Numbered from the stretch's first letter, positions 45,724-55,745 are shown. The stretch is DNA of 64,000 bases from Blautia sp. MSJ-9 (GCF_018919065.1 NZ_JAHLQG010000011.1:40352-104351); one strand, 5' to 3'. Made by a program: numbers and translations. Notes: generated by a model not told the origin, from the letters alone.

Positions 45724-46236
45724 ATGAATAATGTGACATTAATAGGAATGCCCGGTTCAGGGAAAAGTACAATTGGAGTTATTCTTGCAAAAGCTTTGAG
45801 ATATGAGTTTCTGGATTCTGATCTTCTGATACAGAAACAGGAAAAAAGAAAACTTTCTGAGATCATAGCGCAGGATGGACCGGAACGCTTTAAGGAAATC
45901 GAGAATCAGGTCAATGCAGATATTCGTGTAACAGATACAGTCATTGCACCAGGAGGCAGTGTTATTTACTGCGAGGAAGCAATGGAGCATCTGAAGTCTA
46001 TTGGAAATATTATCTATCTTAAATTATCTCTGGAATCTTTATCCAAAAGACTTGGCGATCTGAAAGGCCGCGGAGTTCTGTTAAAAGACGGACAGACATT
46101 GAAAGACCTGTATGAGGAACGCGTACCTTTATACGAAAAATATGCAGATATTACCATTGATGAAGATGGGAAAGATTTGGATGAAAGTCTCAGAGCAATT
46201 CTGGAGATAATACATATCAGAGAGCAGGGAAAGTAG
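45724..46236 (+). CDS. aroK: Shikimate kinase family protein
   Basis: A 170-residue P-loop kinase: MNNVTLIGMPGSGKSTIGVILAKAL with Walker A GMPGSGKST, FLDSDLLIQ (the shikimate kinase D-D pair), and GGSVIYCEEA where AroK has GGG. A LID region follows near residue 117 (LKGRGVLLKDG). The family phosphorylates shikimate at C3 with ATP. In AroK, the catalytic motif is GGGxV; here it is GGSV, and no other aromatic gene is next to it, so the substrate might differ. Confidence 0.75.
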   Translation: MNNVTLIGMPGSGKSTIGVILAKALRYEFLDSDLLIQKQEKRKLSEIIAQDGPERFKEIENQVNADIRVTDTVIAPGGSVIYCEEAMEHLKSIGNIIYLKLSLESLSKRLGDLKGRGVLLKDGQTLKDLYEERVPLYEKYADITIDEDGKDLDESLRAILEIIHIREQGK

Positions 46237-46278
46237 TTATTACAGAACATGAAGTGTTCCGTGGTAAATAACTTTTTG

Positions 46279-46306
46279 TTTACAAATGACAAATATATGC
46301 TATAAT
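46279..46306 (+). promoter_or_regulatory. murA promoter
   Basis: TTTACA (46279-46284), 16 bases, TATAAT (46301-46306) with an extended TGC before it. Confidence 0.7.
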
Positions 46307-46471
46307 ATACAACTGACTTTAAAATAAGATGACCGATTTGTATAATCATATATTCATTTGAAATAAGAGGTACACCTTTATAAAACGCACAGAAAAGCCG
46401 GATTTTACGGTAGTCTGAAAGGGATGTACTTTAATTCTGCTCATGGAGTGAAAATAAATAAGAGGTGTGAT

Positions 46472-47764
46472 ATGGAACAGTATGTTATAAAAGGAGGCAA
46501 CCCTTTGGTCGGTGAGGTGGAGATTGCCGGTGCCAAGAATGCGGCACTTGCGATTCTTGCAGCAGCCATAATGACTGATGAGACGATTCTGATAGAGAAT
46601 CTGCCGGATGTAAGGGATATCAATGTATTGCTTGAAGCAATCGCTGGTATTGGAGCACAGGTAGACCGTATTGATAAATCTACTGTAAAGATTAACGGAT
46701 CTACAATTGGAGATGTAAGTGTTGATTATGAGTATATCAAGAAGATCAGAGCTTCCTACTATCTGCTGGGAGCACTTCTTGGTAAATACAAACATGCAGA
46801 AGTACCACTTCCTGGTGGATGTAACATTGGAAGCCGCCCGATCGACCAGCATCTGAAGGGATTCAGAGCACTTGGCGCGGATGTTGATATTATGCATGGT
46901 GCGATCGTTGCGAAAGCAGATGAACTTCATGGAAGCCATATTTTCCTTGATGTTGTTTCTGTAGGTGCAACAATTAATATTATGATGGCAGCATCCCTTG
47001 CACCGGGACGTACAATTCTGGAGAATGCAGCAAGAGAGCCACACGTAGTTGATGTAGCCAACTTCCTGAATAGTATGGGAGCTAACATTAAAGGTGCAGG
47101 CACTGATGTGATCCGTATTAAAGGTGTAGAGAAACTTCACCGTACAGAATATTCCATTATTCCGGATCAGATCGAAGCCGGTACATTTATGTTTGCGGCA
47201 GCAGCAACAGGCGGAGACGTTACAGTTAAGAATGTAATTCCGAAACATCTGGAGGCAACTACAGCCAAGCTTGAAGAGATTGGATGTGAAGTTGAAGAGT
47301 TTGACGATGCAGTCCGTGTACGTTCTACAGGAAAGCTTCACCGTACTCATGTAAAGACTCTCCCGTATCCGGGATATCCGACAGATATGCAGCCACAGAT
47401 TGCAGTAACTCTGGCACTTGCAGAGGGAACCAGTATTGTAACAGAGAGTATCTTCGAGAACAGATTTAAATATGCAGATGAACTTTCACGTATGGGAGCC
47501 AGCATCAAGGTTGAGGGCAATTCCGCGATTATTGATGGTGTGAAGAAGCTCACTGGTGCGAGAGTAAGTGCACCGGATTTACGTGCAGGTGCAGCCCTGG
47601 TTATCGCAGGACTGGCAGCAGACGGAATCACTGTTGTTGATGATATTGTATATATCCAGAGAGGATATGAGAATTTCGAGGAGAAACTCAGATCCCTTGG
47701 CGCTGAAATCGAACGAGTATCCAGCGAAAAAGAAATCCAGAAATTCCGCTTAAGAGTAGGATGA
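46472..47764 (+). CDS. murA: UDP-N-acetylglucosamine 1-carboxyvinyltransferase
   Basis: Start at 46472 ([25 protein letters not shown]) after AGAGGTG; the open frame begins earlier without an RBS. The 430-residue enzyme adds enolpyruvate from PEP to UDP-GlcNAc, the first step of peptidoglycan synthesis. KNAA near residue 21, [18 protein letters not shown] with the active-site Cys near residue 115, and the YPTDMQPQ motif are present. Monocistronic, with its own promoter; the SAM riboswitch transcript starts just after it. Confidence 0.96.
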   Translation: MEQYVIKGGNPLVGEVEIAGAKNAALAILAAAIMTDETILIENLPDVRDINVLLEAIAGIGAQVDRIDKSTVKINGSTIGDVSVDYEYIKKIRASYYLLGALLGKYKHAEVPLPGGCNIGSRPIDQHLKGFRALGADVDIMHGAIVAKADELHGSHIFLDVVSVGATINIMMAASLAPGRTILENAAREPHVVDVANFLNSMGANIKGAGTDVIRIKGVEKLHRTEYSIIPDQIEAGTFMFAAAATGGDVTVKNVIPKHLEATTAKLEEIGCEVEEFDDAVRVRSTGKLHRTHVKTLPYPGYPTDMQPQIAVTLALAEGTSIVTESIFENRFKYADELSRMGASIKVEGNSAIIDGVKKLTGARVSAPDLRAGAALVIAGLAADGITVVDDIVYIQRGYENFEEKLRSLGAEIERVSSEKEIQKFRLRVG

Positions 47765-47798
47765 TATAACGGATGAGAAAAAAACATCAAAAAATATC

Positions 47799-47827
47799 TT
47801 GACATTTTTTAGGGTTAAGTATATTGT
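47799..47827 (+). promoter_or_regulatory. Promoter of the SAM riboswitch-metK unit
   Basis: TTGACA (47799-47804), 17 bases, TATTGT (47822-47827). A strong -35 just before the riboswitch. Confidence 0.8.
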
Positions 47828-47879
47828 ATGGTGTGCAGCAATATTAATGAAAGTTAATAATTAGTAATAGCCTTTTATT

Positions 47880-48022
47880 CAGAGTGGTGGAGATACAAAG
47901 GATCTGCGAAGCCACGGCAACCCCTGTCTGTAGAGGAAGGTGCCAACCTGAGCGAGTGATCGAACAATAAGAGGATTGTTTAGATAATCAAACAGTCCGA
48001 TTACTTCGGGCTGTTTCTTTTT
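47880..48022 (+). promoter_or_regulatory. SAM-I (S-box) riboswitch with terminator
   Basis: The S-box core is visible: AGAGTGGTGGAG, then GCGAAGCCACGGCAACC, then GGTGCCAACCTG and GAGCGAG. The expression platform ends in a terminator AACAGTCCG/CGGGCTGTT (47991-47999, 48007-48015) followed by TCTTTTTG. High SAM should stabilise the aptamer and allow the terminator, shutting off metK. Preceded by the promoter at 47799. Confidence 0.93.
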
Positions 48023-48125
48023 GTTAACTGCAAAGTATCAGCAGATTATTGTACAAAAGACGGCGGGGGAGCCGGACTGCTGGTACGGTACATATAGTGA
48101 TATACAACAAATAAAGGAGAACACA

Positions 48126-49307
48126 ATGGAGAAAATTTTATTTACATCCGAATCTGTAACTGAAGGCCATCCTGACAAAATGTGTGATGCCATTTCTGAC
48201 GCAGTTCTTGACGCGATCATGGAACAGGATCCAATGGGACGTGTTGCATGCGAAACAGCTACAACAACAGGTCTTGTACTGGTAATGGGCGAGATTACAA
48301 CAACAGCAAACATTGATATTCAGCAGATCGTAAGAGATACTGTTCGTGAGATCGGATATGACCGTGGCAAATACGGATTCGATGCAGATACATGTGCAGT
48401 TATCACAGCTCTGGACAAACAGTCTGCAGATATCGCTCTTGGTGTAGACAAAGCACTGGAAGCTAAGATGGGCGAAGAAGAGATCGATGCAATCGGAGCA
48501 GGTGACCAGGGAATTCAGTTTGGTTATGCTTCCAATGAAACAGAAGAGTATATGCCATATGCGATCAACATGGCACATAAACTTGCACGTCAGTTAACAA
48601 AAGTTCGTAAAGACGGAACATTAAAATACTTAAGACCAGATGGAAAAACACAGGTTACTGTAGAATATGATGAAGCTGGAAAACCATGCCGTATCGATGC
48701 AGTTGTATGCTCTACACAGCATGATCCGGATGTAACTCAGGAGCAGATTCATGAGGACATCAAGAAATATGTATTTGATGAGATCATCCCTGCAGATATG
48801 GTAGATGAGAATACACAGTACTTTATCAACCCGACAGGACGTTTCGTAATCGGTGGACCTCACGGTGACAGCGGACTTACAGGACGTAAGATCATCGTTG
48901 ATACTTACGGTGGAGCAGGTCGTCACGGCGGCGGAGCTTTCTCCGGAAAAGACTGCACAAAGGTTGACCGTTCTGCAGCATATGCAGCTCGTTATGTAGC
49001 AAAGAATATCGTAGCAGCAGGACTTGCTGACAAGTGCGAGATCCAGCTTTCCTATGCAATCGGTGTTGCTCATCCGACATCTATTCATGTTGATACCTTC
49101 GGAACAGGCAAACTCTCCGATACAAAACTGGTTGAGATCATTCGCGAGAACTTTGACCTTCGCCCGGCAGGAATCATCAAGATGCTTGACCTGAGAAGAC
49201 CTATCTACAAACAGACAGCAGCTTACGGACACTTCGGACGTACAGATGTAGATCTTCCATGGGAGCACCTGGACAAAGTTGAAGATCTTAAGAAATACCT
49301 TGCATAA
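48126..49307 (+). CDS. metK: S-adenosylmethionine synthetase
   Basis: Start at 48126 ([25 protein letters not shown]) after AAAGGAG; the frame is open further back into the riboswitch. The 393-residue enzyme makes SAM from ATP and methionine. Signature motifs [17 protein letters not shown] and [19 protein letters not shown] are intact. Controlled by the SAM-I riboswitch upstream, hence feedback by its own product. Monocistronic, with a terminator downstream. Confidence 0.98.
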   Translation: MEKILFTSESVTEGHPDKMCDAISDAVLDAIMEQDPMGRVACETATTTGLVLVMGEITTTANIDIQQIVRDTVREIGYDRGKYGFDADTCAVITALDKQSADIALGVDKALEAKMGEEEIDAIGAGDQGIQFGYASNETEEYMPYAINMAHKLARQLTKVRKDGTLKYLRPDGKTQVTVEYDEAGKPCRIDAVVCSTQHDPDVTQEQIHEDIKKYVFDEIIPADMVDENTQYFINPTGRFVIGGPHGDSGLTGRKIIVDTYGGAGRHGGGAFSGKDCTKVDRSAAYAARYVAKNIVAAGLADKCEIQLSYAIGVAHPTSIHVDTFGTGKLSDTKLVEIIRENFDLRPAGIIKMLDLRRPIYKQTAAYGHFGRTDVDLPWEHLDKVEDLKKYLA

Positions 49308-49373
49308 TTAAAAGAATTGTAGAAGCTGGAGAGCAGCTGAACAATTTACAATTGAAATATACAGTGTGAAGAG

Positions 49374-49420
49374 AAAACAGGAATTATCTGGAATTGAAAT
49401 ACGGATAGTTCCTGTTTTTT
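49374..49420 (+). terminator. metK terminator
   Basis: AAAACAGGAATTATC pairs with GATAGTTCCTGTTTT (one wobble) followed by more Ts. Confidence 0.9.
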
Positions 49421-49699
49421 AATTCCTCGGAATAAGAATATTCCCAATAATTGCATTGCGCTTAATTTGATTTATAGTGATAAAATGGGTATTTGTATAC
49501 TCAGAAGTGTGACAATGAGATTGTATTTTATAGAAAATTTAGATATGGAAATTGAACTTTATGATATAATAAATCTAAGACATTGAGGGTGACAGAGTGA
49601 TAAACTCAGAGAATATTTCTGAAAGACATAAACGAAAAGTAATGTTCAGGGAATGAGATAGAGAGGAAAACAAAAAATAAAAGATAAAGGATGATTCAA
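49421..49699. other. Leader region of the two-component operon
   Basis: No gene. An extended -10 TGATATAAT (TATAAT at 49565-49570) is the likely promoter, with no clear -35. Nothing else stands out. Confidence 0.5.
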
Positions 49700-50845
49700 A
49701 TGAAGTTAAAGACAAGAATCGTGATAGGATTCGGCATGAGCATTCTGGTTCCGCTGCTTCTTTTTTCGGCAACCTTATATGGATTAAGCCATACAAAGCT
49801 TGCGCAGCAGGTAAAGGATTCGACAGAAGTTGTATATGACATTTCCGTCGGGGAATCCGCCAACAGCCAGACACAGGTAAGACTCATTGCAAAAGATGTG
49901 CTATTTACGGCAACGGTTATTCTGGTATTTACGGCACTGTCCATTGGTTTGTGGATCTACAGAAGTATTGCTACACCTCTGGTAAAGCTGAAGAAAGCTA
50001 CGCAGAATATCAAGGAGGGCAATCTGGATTTTGTTCTGGAGGTAGAGGGTGACGATGAATTCTCGGAACTCTGCCGGGATTTCGAAGAGATGAGAAAGAG
50101 GCTCAAGGAATCGGCAGAAGAGAAAGTTCTCCTGGATAAAGAGAACAAGGAACTCATCAGTAATATTTCTCATGACCTCAAGACACCGATCACAGCAGTA
50201 AAAGGATATGTAGAGGGAATCATGGACGGAGTGGCAGATACACCGGAAAAAATGGACCGCTACGTAAAGACCATCTACAACAAAACAAACGAGATGGATC
50301 ACCTGATCAATGAGCTGACTTTCTACTCTAAAATTGATACAAATAGAATTCCATACACATTCAGTAAACTGAATGTAGAAGACTATTTCAGCGATTGCGC
50401 AGAGGAAGTAGGACTGGAACTGGAGACCAGAGGAATCGAGCTGGTATATGCCAATTATGTAGAGAGCGGTGTACAGGTAATCGCAGATGGCGAACAGATT
50501 CGTCGTGTTATTCACAACATTATCAGTAATGCCATCAAATATATGGACAAGCCAAAAGGAATCATTCAGATCCGTGTAAAGGATGTCGGTGATTTTATTC
50601 AGGTAGAAATCGAAGATAACGGAAAAGGAATCGCAGCAAAAGACCTGCCATCCATTTTTGACCGTTTTTACAGAACAGATGTGTCGAGAAATTCTTCCAA
50701 GGGAGGAAGCGGAATTGGACTATCCATCGTAAAGAAGATCCTGGAGGATCACGGAGGAAAGGTCTGGGCAACCAGCAGACTGGGAATCGGCACGATCATG
50801 TATTTTGTACTTAGAAAGTATCAGGAGGTACCAATGAATGAGTAG
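49700..50845 (+). CDS. Membrane sensor histidine kinase (HAMP-HisKA-HATPase)
   Basis: Start at the second in-frame ATG, 49700 (MKLKTRIVIGF), 8 bases after AAAGGA. The 381-residue protein has two membrane helices (about 5-25 and 72-92) around a short 45-residue extracytoplasmic loop, then HAMP (about 93-145), HisKA with phospho-His in NISHDLKTPITAVKGYVEG, and an ATPase with N-box NIISNAIKYM, DNGKGI and GSGIGLSIVK. Its small sensor loop suggests membrane or envelope sensing. It overlaps the regulator gene by 8 bases. Confidence 0.93.
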   Translation: MKLKTRIVIGFGMSILVPLLLFSATLYGLSHTKLAQQVKDSTEVVYDISVGESANSQTQVRLIAKDVLFTATVILVFTALSIGLWIYRSIATPLVKLKKATQNIKEGNLDFVLEVEGDDEFSELCRDFEEMRKRLKESAEEKVLLDKENKELISNISHDLKTPITAVKGYVEGIMDGVADTPEKMDRYVKTIYNKTNEMDHLINELTFYSKIDTNRIPYTFSKLNVEDYFSDCAEEVGLELETRGIELVYANYVESGVQVIADGEQIRRVIHNIISNAIKYMDKPKGIIQIRVKDVGDFIQVEIEDNGKGIAAKDLPSIFDRFYRTDVSRNSSKGGSGIGLSIVKKILEDHGGKVWATSRLGIGTIMYFVLRKYQEVPMNE

Positions 50846-51527
50846 AATTTTAATCATAGAAGATGAAGAAGCAATCGCAGATCTGGAGAAGGACTATCTG
50901 GAACTCTCCGGGTTTGAGGTTGAGATATGCAACAGAGGAGATACAGGACTGACACGTGCAATGAACGAGGAATTTGATCTGATCATTCTGGATCTGATGC
51001 TTCCGGAAGTGGACGGTTTCGATATCTGCAGACAGGTGCGCCAGGAGAAAAACACTCCGATCATCATGGTGTCTGCAAAGAAAGATGACATCGACAAGAT
51101 CAGAGGTCTGGGACTTGGAGCAGATGATTACATGACAAAGCCGTTCAGCCCGAGTGAACTGGTAGCCAGAGTTAAGGCACATATGGACAGATACAATCGT
51201 CTGATCGGTTCCAACGTGCAGAAGAATGATATTGTAGAGATCCGAGGAATCAAGATCGACAAGACTGCACGTCGTGTATGGGTAAACGGAGAAGAGACAA
51301 CCTTTACATCCAAGGAGTATGATCTGCTCACATTCCTTGCAGAGAATCCGAACAGAGTATTTACCAAAGAAGAACTTTTCAGAGAAATCTGGGATATGGA
51401 ATCCGTGGGAGACATTGCTACGGTTACTGTCCATATCAAGAAAATCCGTGAGAAAATTGAATTTAATACAGCCAAGCCGCAGTATATTGAAACAATTTGG
51501 GGTGTAGGCTACAGATTTAAGGTGTAA
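50838..51527 (+). CDS. OmpR/PhoB-type response regulator
   Basis: A 229-residue regulator. The receiver has the acidic pair in IEDEEAIADLE, phospho-Asp in IILDLMLPEVDG and Lys in MTKPFSPSEL. The C-terminal winged helix (about 135-228) includes TFTSKEYDLLTFLAENPNRVFTKEEL and ends YIETIWGVGYRFKV. Partner of the kinase whose gene overlaps it. Target genes are not evident. Confidence 0.95.
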   Translation: MSRILIIEDEEAIADLEKDYLELSGFEVEICNRGDTGLTRAMNEEFDLIILDLMLPEVDGFDICRQVRQEKNTPIIMVSAKKDDIDKIRGLGLGADDYMTKPFSPSELVARVKAHMDRYNRLIGSNVQKNDIVEIRGIKIDKTARRVWVNGEETTFTSKEYDLLTFLAENPNRVFTKEELFREIWDMESVGDIATVTVHIKKIREKIEFNTAKPQYIETIWGVGYRFKV

Positions 51528-51537
51528 CTGAATCAGG

Positions 51538-51570
51538 CGTCCTGGCAGAAATTTATCTGTCAGGACGTTT
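51538..51570 (+). terminator. Terminator of the two-component operon
   Basis: CGTCCTGGCAGA pairs with TCTGTCAGGACG (one G-T) around AATTTA, followed by only TTTG, so a weak T-run. Confidence 0.7.
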
Positions 51571-51616
51571 GAGGATAACCGATGTTTTATAAACTGATTG
51601 TTTATTCAATTATGTA

Positions 51617-51690
51617 AGTCTCCTGAGTTGACCAGATCAGGTAGGTCTAATGCTTCAATTGCAAAAAGTAATAAGCAATGTTTGGAGACT
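51617..51690 (+). other. Possible structured leader of the decarboxylase operon
   Basis: AGTCTCC (51617-51623) pairs with GGAGACT (51684-51690), enclosing CCTGA/TCAGG (51622-51640) and ATTGC/GCAAT (about 51659-51679). It could be a three-way junction RNA 50 bases upstream of the decarboxylase gene, though the first two stems share two bases. No match to a riboswitch I know. Confidence 0.3.
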
Positions 51691-51737
51691 CGTGTATCGA
51701 CAAGTTTATGATTCACTATGTATAAAAAAGGGAAAAT

Positions 51738-53204
51738 ATGGAAAGATTATATAAAAAATTAGAAAGCTACAGCAAGTCCGACTATTATCCGTTTCATATG
51801 CCGGGACATAAACGTAACAAGGCATCTTCAGCAGGGGACTTCACGTTTGAGAGAGACATCACAGAGATTTCCGGATTTGATAATCTCCATCATGCGGAGG
51901 GAATCCTGAAAGAAGCACAGGAGAATGCAGCACAGATTTACGGCACAAAGAAGTGCTTTTTCAGTGTAAACGGAAGTACAGCAGCGCTGCTGGCAGCAGT
52001 CAGTGCATCAGTAAACAAGGGCGGTAGAATCCTGGTGGCAAGAAACTGCCACAAAGCTGTCTATCATGCACTCTATTTGCGTGACCTGCTGCCGGTTTAT
52101 GTTTATCCACACGAAGATAAGAGACTGGGGATAAACGGCGGCATTTCAGCCAGAAGTGTGGAAAGATATCTGGAGGAAAATCAGGATGTGCAGGCAGTTT
52201 TGATCACATCGCCTACATATGACGGAGTTGTATCCGACATAAAAGAGATAGCAGAGGTGGTACACAGACATGAAATCCCTCTGATCGTGGACGAAGCACA
52301 TGGTGCACATTTCCGGTTCTCAGATTATTTTCCGATTTCGGCAGCAGAACTGGGAGCAGATATCGTGATCCAGAGTTTTCACAAGACTTTGCCGTCTATG
52401 ACACAGACAGCGGTACTTCATATCTGCAGCGACAGGGTAGATGTGGGGAAGATCAAACGCTTCATGGGAATCTACCAGACCAGCAGTCCGTCCTATATTC
52501 TGATGGCAAGTATGGATGCATGTATGGATAAGCTGCAGAAAGACGGGCAGCAGATGTTTCGCGAATTTACCTACAATCTGGAAAAAGCCAGAGAGCGCCT
52601 TTCAAAATGTGAGAAGATAAAGCTGATCGAAGCGTCTATGCTTCAGGGAACAGGAATCTATGATTTTGACCGATCCAAGTTACTGTTTTCCACAGTTGGA
52701 ACTTCCATTAATGGACATCAGCTTCATGAAATGCTTCGCGACAGATATCATATCGAGATGGAGATGGAAGCAGAGAAATATGTTCTTGGAATTGCAGCAG
52801 TGGGAGATACGGAAGAGGGATTTGACAGATTATGTGCTGCGATTGAAGAAATTGATGCAGAGACAGAACTGGTATCTGAAGCAGTAGAATCACAGGAGAA
52901 CACTTCCCATGCAAGAATGAAACAGCTTATGACCATTGCTCAGGCAATGGATGCACAGCAGAGACGATACCCTCTGGAAGAGAGCATCGGAAAAGTCAGC
53001 GCAGAGTTTGCCTATCTGTATCCGCCAGGAATTCCGATCATTGTGCCGGGTGAGCAGATTACTGGACAATTCGTGCGAAATGTGAGAAGATACATGGAAC
53101 AGGGACTGGAAGTGCAGGGACTCAGCGACACATCTGCAGAGACCATCTGCGCAGCTGCCCGGAATGAATCCGGTCAGGAAGAAGACAGTCCGGCAAAGGA
53201 ATAA
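51738..53204 (+). CDS. Orn/Lys/Arg decarboxylase family protein (YaaO/SpeA-like)
   Basis: A 488-residue PLP-dependent fold-type I enzyme. The PLP lysine is in SFHKTLPSMTQTA, preceded by DEAHGAHF with the cofactor Asp. The length fits the short Firmicute arginine/lysine decarboxylases (YaaO, SpeA) and not the 700-residue wing-domain forms. It starts polyamine synthesis from arginine, ornithine or lysine. It heads the operon that continues to rsmI; in Bacillus yaaO starts the same cluster. Confidence 0.88.
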   Translation: MERLYKKLESYSKSDYYPFHMPGHKRNKASSAGDFTFERDITEISGFDNLHHAEGILKEAQENAAQIYGTKKCFFSVNGSTAALLAAVSASVNKGGRILVARNCHKAVYHALYLRDLLPVYVYPHEDKRLGINGGISARSVERYLEENQDVQAVLITSPTYDGVVSDIKEIAEVVHRHEIPLIVDEAHGAHFRFSDYFPISAAELGADIVIQSFHKTLPSMTQTAVLHICSDRVDVGKIKRFMGIYQTSSPSYILMASMDACMDKLQKDGQQMFREFTYNLEKARERLSKCEKIKLIEASMLQGTGIYDFDRSKLLFSTVGTSINGHQLHEMLRDRYHIEMEMEAEKYVLGIAAVGDTEEGFDRLCAAIEEIDAETELVSEAVESQENTSHARMKQLMTIAQAMDAQQRRYPLEESIGKVSAEFAYLYPPGIPIIVPGEQITGQFVRNVRRYMEQGLEVQGLSDTSAETICAAARNESGQEEDSPAKE

Positions 53205-53214
53205 CATAGCAGAC

Positions 53215-53802
53215 ATGGGAAAGATTTTTTATATTATGGGAAAGAGTGCGTCAGGGAAAGACAGGATTTATTCACTTCTGGCGGCACATAAAGAACTGAA
53301 TTTAAAAACACTTGTCCTGTATACTACCCGGCCGATCAGAGCCGGGGAGGAGGACGGAAAGAATTACTACTTTGTAGATGATAACAAACTGAAAGAATTC
53401 CGTAAGAATGGAAATCTGATCGAAGCGAGAGCTTACCATACAGTTCACGGGATCTGGACTTACTTTACAGCAGATGACGGACAGGTAGATCTGGCAGATT
53501 CTGATTATCTGGGAATCGGTACACTGGAGTCTTTTAAGAAAATGCGTAAATATTACGGTGACGAAGCAGTCTGTCCTGTTTATATCCAGGTGGAAGACGG
53601 AGAAAGACTCAGCCGTGCTCTTAAGAGAGAACGGGAACAGGCAAATCCGAAATACGAGGAAATGTGCAGGAGATTTATTGCAGACCAGTCAGACTTCTCA
53701 GAGGAGAATATTCTGGATGCAGGGATATGGAAACGTTTTCAGAATACAGATCTCGACGAATGTGTGAAAGAAATCGTAAATTATATAAAATCTATGCAAT
53801 AG
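53215..53802 (+). CDS. Guanylate-kinase-like P-loop protein
   Basis: Start at ATG 53215 (MGKIFYIMGKSASGKDRIY); the frame is open earlier inside the decarboxylase gene. The 195-residue product has a P-loop GKSASGKD (Asp instead of Ser/Thr) and the guanylate kinase substrate region TTRPIRAGEEDGKNYYFV. This is Gmk-type, but the P-loop lacks the usual GPSGSGKST. It lies where Bacillus has tmk, between the Orn/Lys/Arg decarboxylase and holB. It may be a divergent Gmk or a kinase with another role. RBS AAAGGA is 14 bases upstream. Confidence 0.75.
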   Translation: MGKIFYIMGKSASGKDRIYSLLAAHKELNLKTLVLYTTRPIRAGEEDGKNYYFVDDNKLKEFRKNGNLIEARAYHTVHGIWTYFTADDGQVDLADSDYLGIGTLESFKKMRKYYGDEAVCPVYIQVEDGERLSRALKREREQANPKYEEMCRRFIADQSDFSEENILDAGIWKRFQNTDLDECVKEIVNYIKSMQ

Positions 53803-53813
53803 ATCTGCTTTTA

Positions 53814-53822
53814 TGGTATAAT
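53814..53822 (+). promoter_or_regulatory. Extended -10 promoter of the holB unit
   Basis: TGGTATAAT (TATAAT 53817-53822), about 33 bases before holB, in the 52-base gap after the kinase-like gene. Confidence 0.6.
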
Positions 53823-53854
53823 ATCTTACAAAACGGACTGGTGAGGTGATTCTT

Positions 53855-54844
53855 ATGATGGGATTTAACAACATTATCGGACATGACGAGATTATCGGAC
53901 ACTTAAAAAATGCAATAGAATCAGGAAAAATATCGCATTCTTATATTTTTACCGGCGAACCAGGTTCTGGTAAGAAACTTCTTGCAGGAACTTTTGCGGC
54001 AACACTTCAGTGCGAAGCCGGCGGTACAGAGCCGTGCCAGAAATGCGACTCCTGCAAAAAAGCGATAGGCAAGAATCATCCGGATATTATTATGGTTACA
54101 CATGAGAAACCGGGAACGATTTCAATTGATGAGATCAGAGATCAGGTCATTCATGATGTAGATATCAGACCATATTACAGTCCTTACAAGATTTATATTA
54201 TTGCAGATGCAGATCTTATGACACCGCAGGCTCAGAACGCTCTTCTTAAAACAATCGAAGAGCCGCCGGAATATGCAGTGATCCTTTTGCTGACCAATAA
54301 TATCGGCGGACTGCTGCCGACGATCCTGTCAAGATGTGTTCGTCTTGACCTTAAGGTAGTAGATGACGGTCTTGTAAAGAAATACCTGATGGAGCATCTC
54401 CACGTGCCGGATTATCAGGCAGAGATTGATGCATCCTTTGCACAGGGCAGTATCGGAAGAGCAAAAGAAGCAGCTACTTCACAGGAATTTGCAGAGATGA
54501 CTCAGAATGCACTGAAGATTCTCAAATATGCAAATACTATGGAAGTATATGAGCTGTCAGATACGATCAAGAGCCTTTCCGGTGAGAAGCAGAATATCAA
54601 CGATTATCTGGATATTTTCCAGTTCTGGTTCAGAGATGTCCTGATGTTTAAGGCAACCCAGGAGGTCGACAATCTGGTATTTAAGCAGGAAATTAATTTT
54701 ATCAGAGAGCAGGCGAAACAGCGTTCCTATGAGAATCTGGAGAACATTCTGGATTCCATCCAGAAGACCAAGGTACGTCTGAAAGCAAATGTTAATTTTG
54801 ACCTGGCATTTGAATTACTGTTCCTGACGATCAGGGAGAAATAG
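53855..54844 (+). CDS. holB: DNA polymerase III subunit delta'
   Basis: Start at ATG 53855 (MMGFNNIIGHDEIIGHLKNA) after GGTGAGGTG. The 329-residue clamp-loader protein has P-loop GEPGSGKKLLAGTFAA (K where most have T), zinc-finger-like cysteines CEAGGTEPCQKCDSCKKA, and SRC in ILSRCVRLDLKV. It is part of the clamp loader with DnaX and delta. Two bases separate it from ricT. Confidence 0.93.
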   Translation: MMGFNNIIGHDEIIGHLKNAIESGKISHSYIFTGEPGSGKKLLAGTFAATLQCEAGGTEPCQKCDSCKKAIGKNHPDIIMVTHEKPGTISIDEIRDQVIHDVDIRPYYSPYKIYIIADADLMTPQAQNALLKTIEEPPEYAVILLLTNNIGGLLPTILSRCVRLDLKVVDDGLVKKYLMEHLHVPDYQAEIDASFAQGSIGRAKEAATSQEFAEMTQNALKILKYANTMEVYELSDTIKSLSGEKQNINDYLDIFQFWFRDVLMFKATQEVDNLVFKQEINFIREQAKQRSYENLENILDSIQKTKVRLKANVNFDLAFELLFLTIREK

Positions 54845-54845
54845 A

Positions 54846-55745
54846 ATGACAAAAGTAGTAGGCGTGAGATTTCGTAATGTAGGCAAGATTTATTATTTCA
54901 GCCCTAAGGATTACGAGATCAAAACAGGCGATCATGTGATCGTAGAGACTGCCCGTGGAATTGAATACGGGAAAGTTGTACTTGCACCAAGAGAAGTAGG
55001 TGAGGAAGACGTCGTGCATCCTCTCAAAGAAGTGCTCCGCGTAGCAACAAAGGAGGACGATGAGAGAGAAGCGCAGAACAGACTCAGAGAAAGAGATGCA
55101 TTCAAAATCTGTCAGAAGAAGATCCGTGAACACGGTCTGGAAATGAAGCTGATAGATGCAGAATATACATTTGACAATAACAAAGTACTGTTTTATTTTA
55201 CAGCAGACGGCAGAATCGACTTCCGTCAGCTTGTAAAAGACCTGGCAGCGATTTTCAAAACACGTATTGAACTCCGTCAGATCGGTGTCCGCGATGAGAC
55301 AAAGATCCTCGGCGGAATTGGTATCTGCGGCAGATGTTTATGCTGCCATACTTATCTGTCTGAATTTGCACCAGTATCCATCAAGATGGCAAAAGAGCAG
55401 AACCTGTCTCTGAACCAGACAAAGATTTCCGGCGTATGCGGAAGACTGATGTGCTGTCTGAAGAATGAGCAGGAGACATACGAGGAACTGAACAAGAAGC
55501 TTCCGGGACTGGGGGACTCTGTTACAACTCCGGACGGACTTCAGGGAACGGTACACAGCGTAAATGTACTCCGTCAGCGTGTAAAGGTAATTGTTGAGAT
55601 TAATGACGAAAAAGAAATTCAGGAATTCCCGGTGGATGAACTGAAATTCAGACCAAGAAAGAAGAAAGTTAAAGTCTCTGACAAAGAGTTAAAGGAACTT
55701 GGAAATCTGGAAGATAAAAAAGGAGATTCCAAATTAAATGACTGA
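54846..55745 (+). CDS. ricT: PSP1 domain protein RicT (YaaT)
   Basis: A 299-residue protein with the PSP1 domain in the C-terminal half. It has the conserved cysteines ICGRCLCCHTYLSEFAP and SGVCGRLMCCLKNEQETYEEL, which bind an iron-sulfur cluster in the RicAFT complex. In Bacillus RicT (YaaT) with RicA and RicF promotes mRNA maturation by RNase Y and sporulation entry. It lies between holB and the methyltransferase gene, which it overlaps by 8 bases, as in Bacillus. Confidence 0.93.
   Translation: MTKVVGVRFRNVGKIYYFSPKDYEIKTGDHVIVETARGIEYGKVVLAPREVGEEDVVHPLKEVLRVATKEDDEREAQNRLRERDAFKICQKKIREHGLEMKLIDAEYTFDNNKVLFYFTADGRIDFRQLVKDLAAIFKTRIELRQIGVRDETKILGGIGICGRCLCCHTYLSEFAPVSIKMAKEQNLSLNQTKISGVCGRLMCCLKNEQETYEELNKKLPGLGDSVTTPDGLQGTVHSVNVLRQRVKVIVEINDEKEIQEFPVDELKFRPRKKKVKVSDKELKELGNLEDKKGDSKLND

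Noticed and set aside
46346..47350. 334-codon Cys-rich frame antisense to murA
   Set aside because: Shadow of murA codon usage; no RBS and improbable composition.
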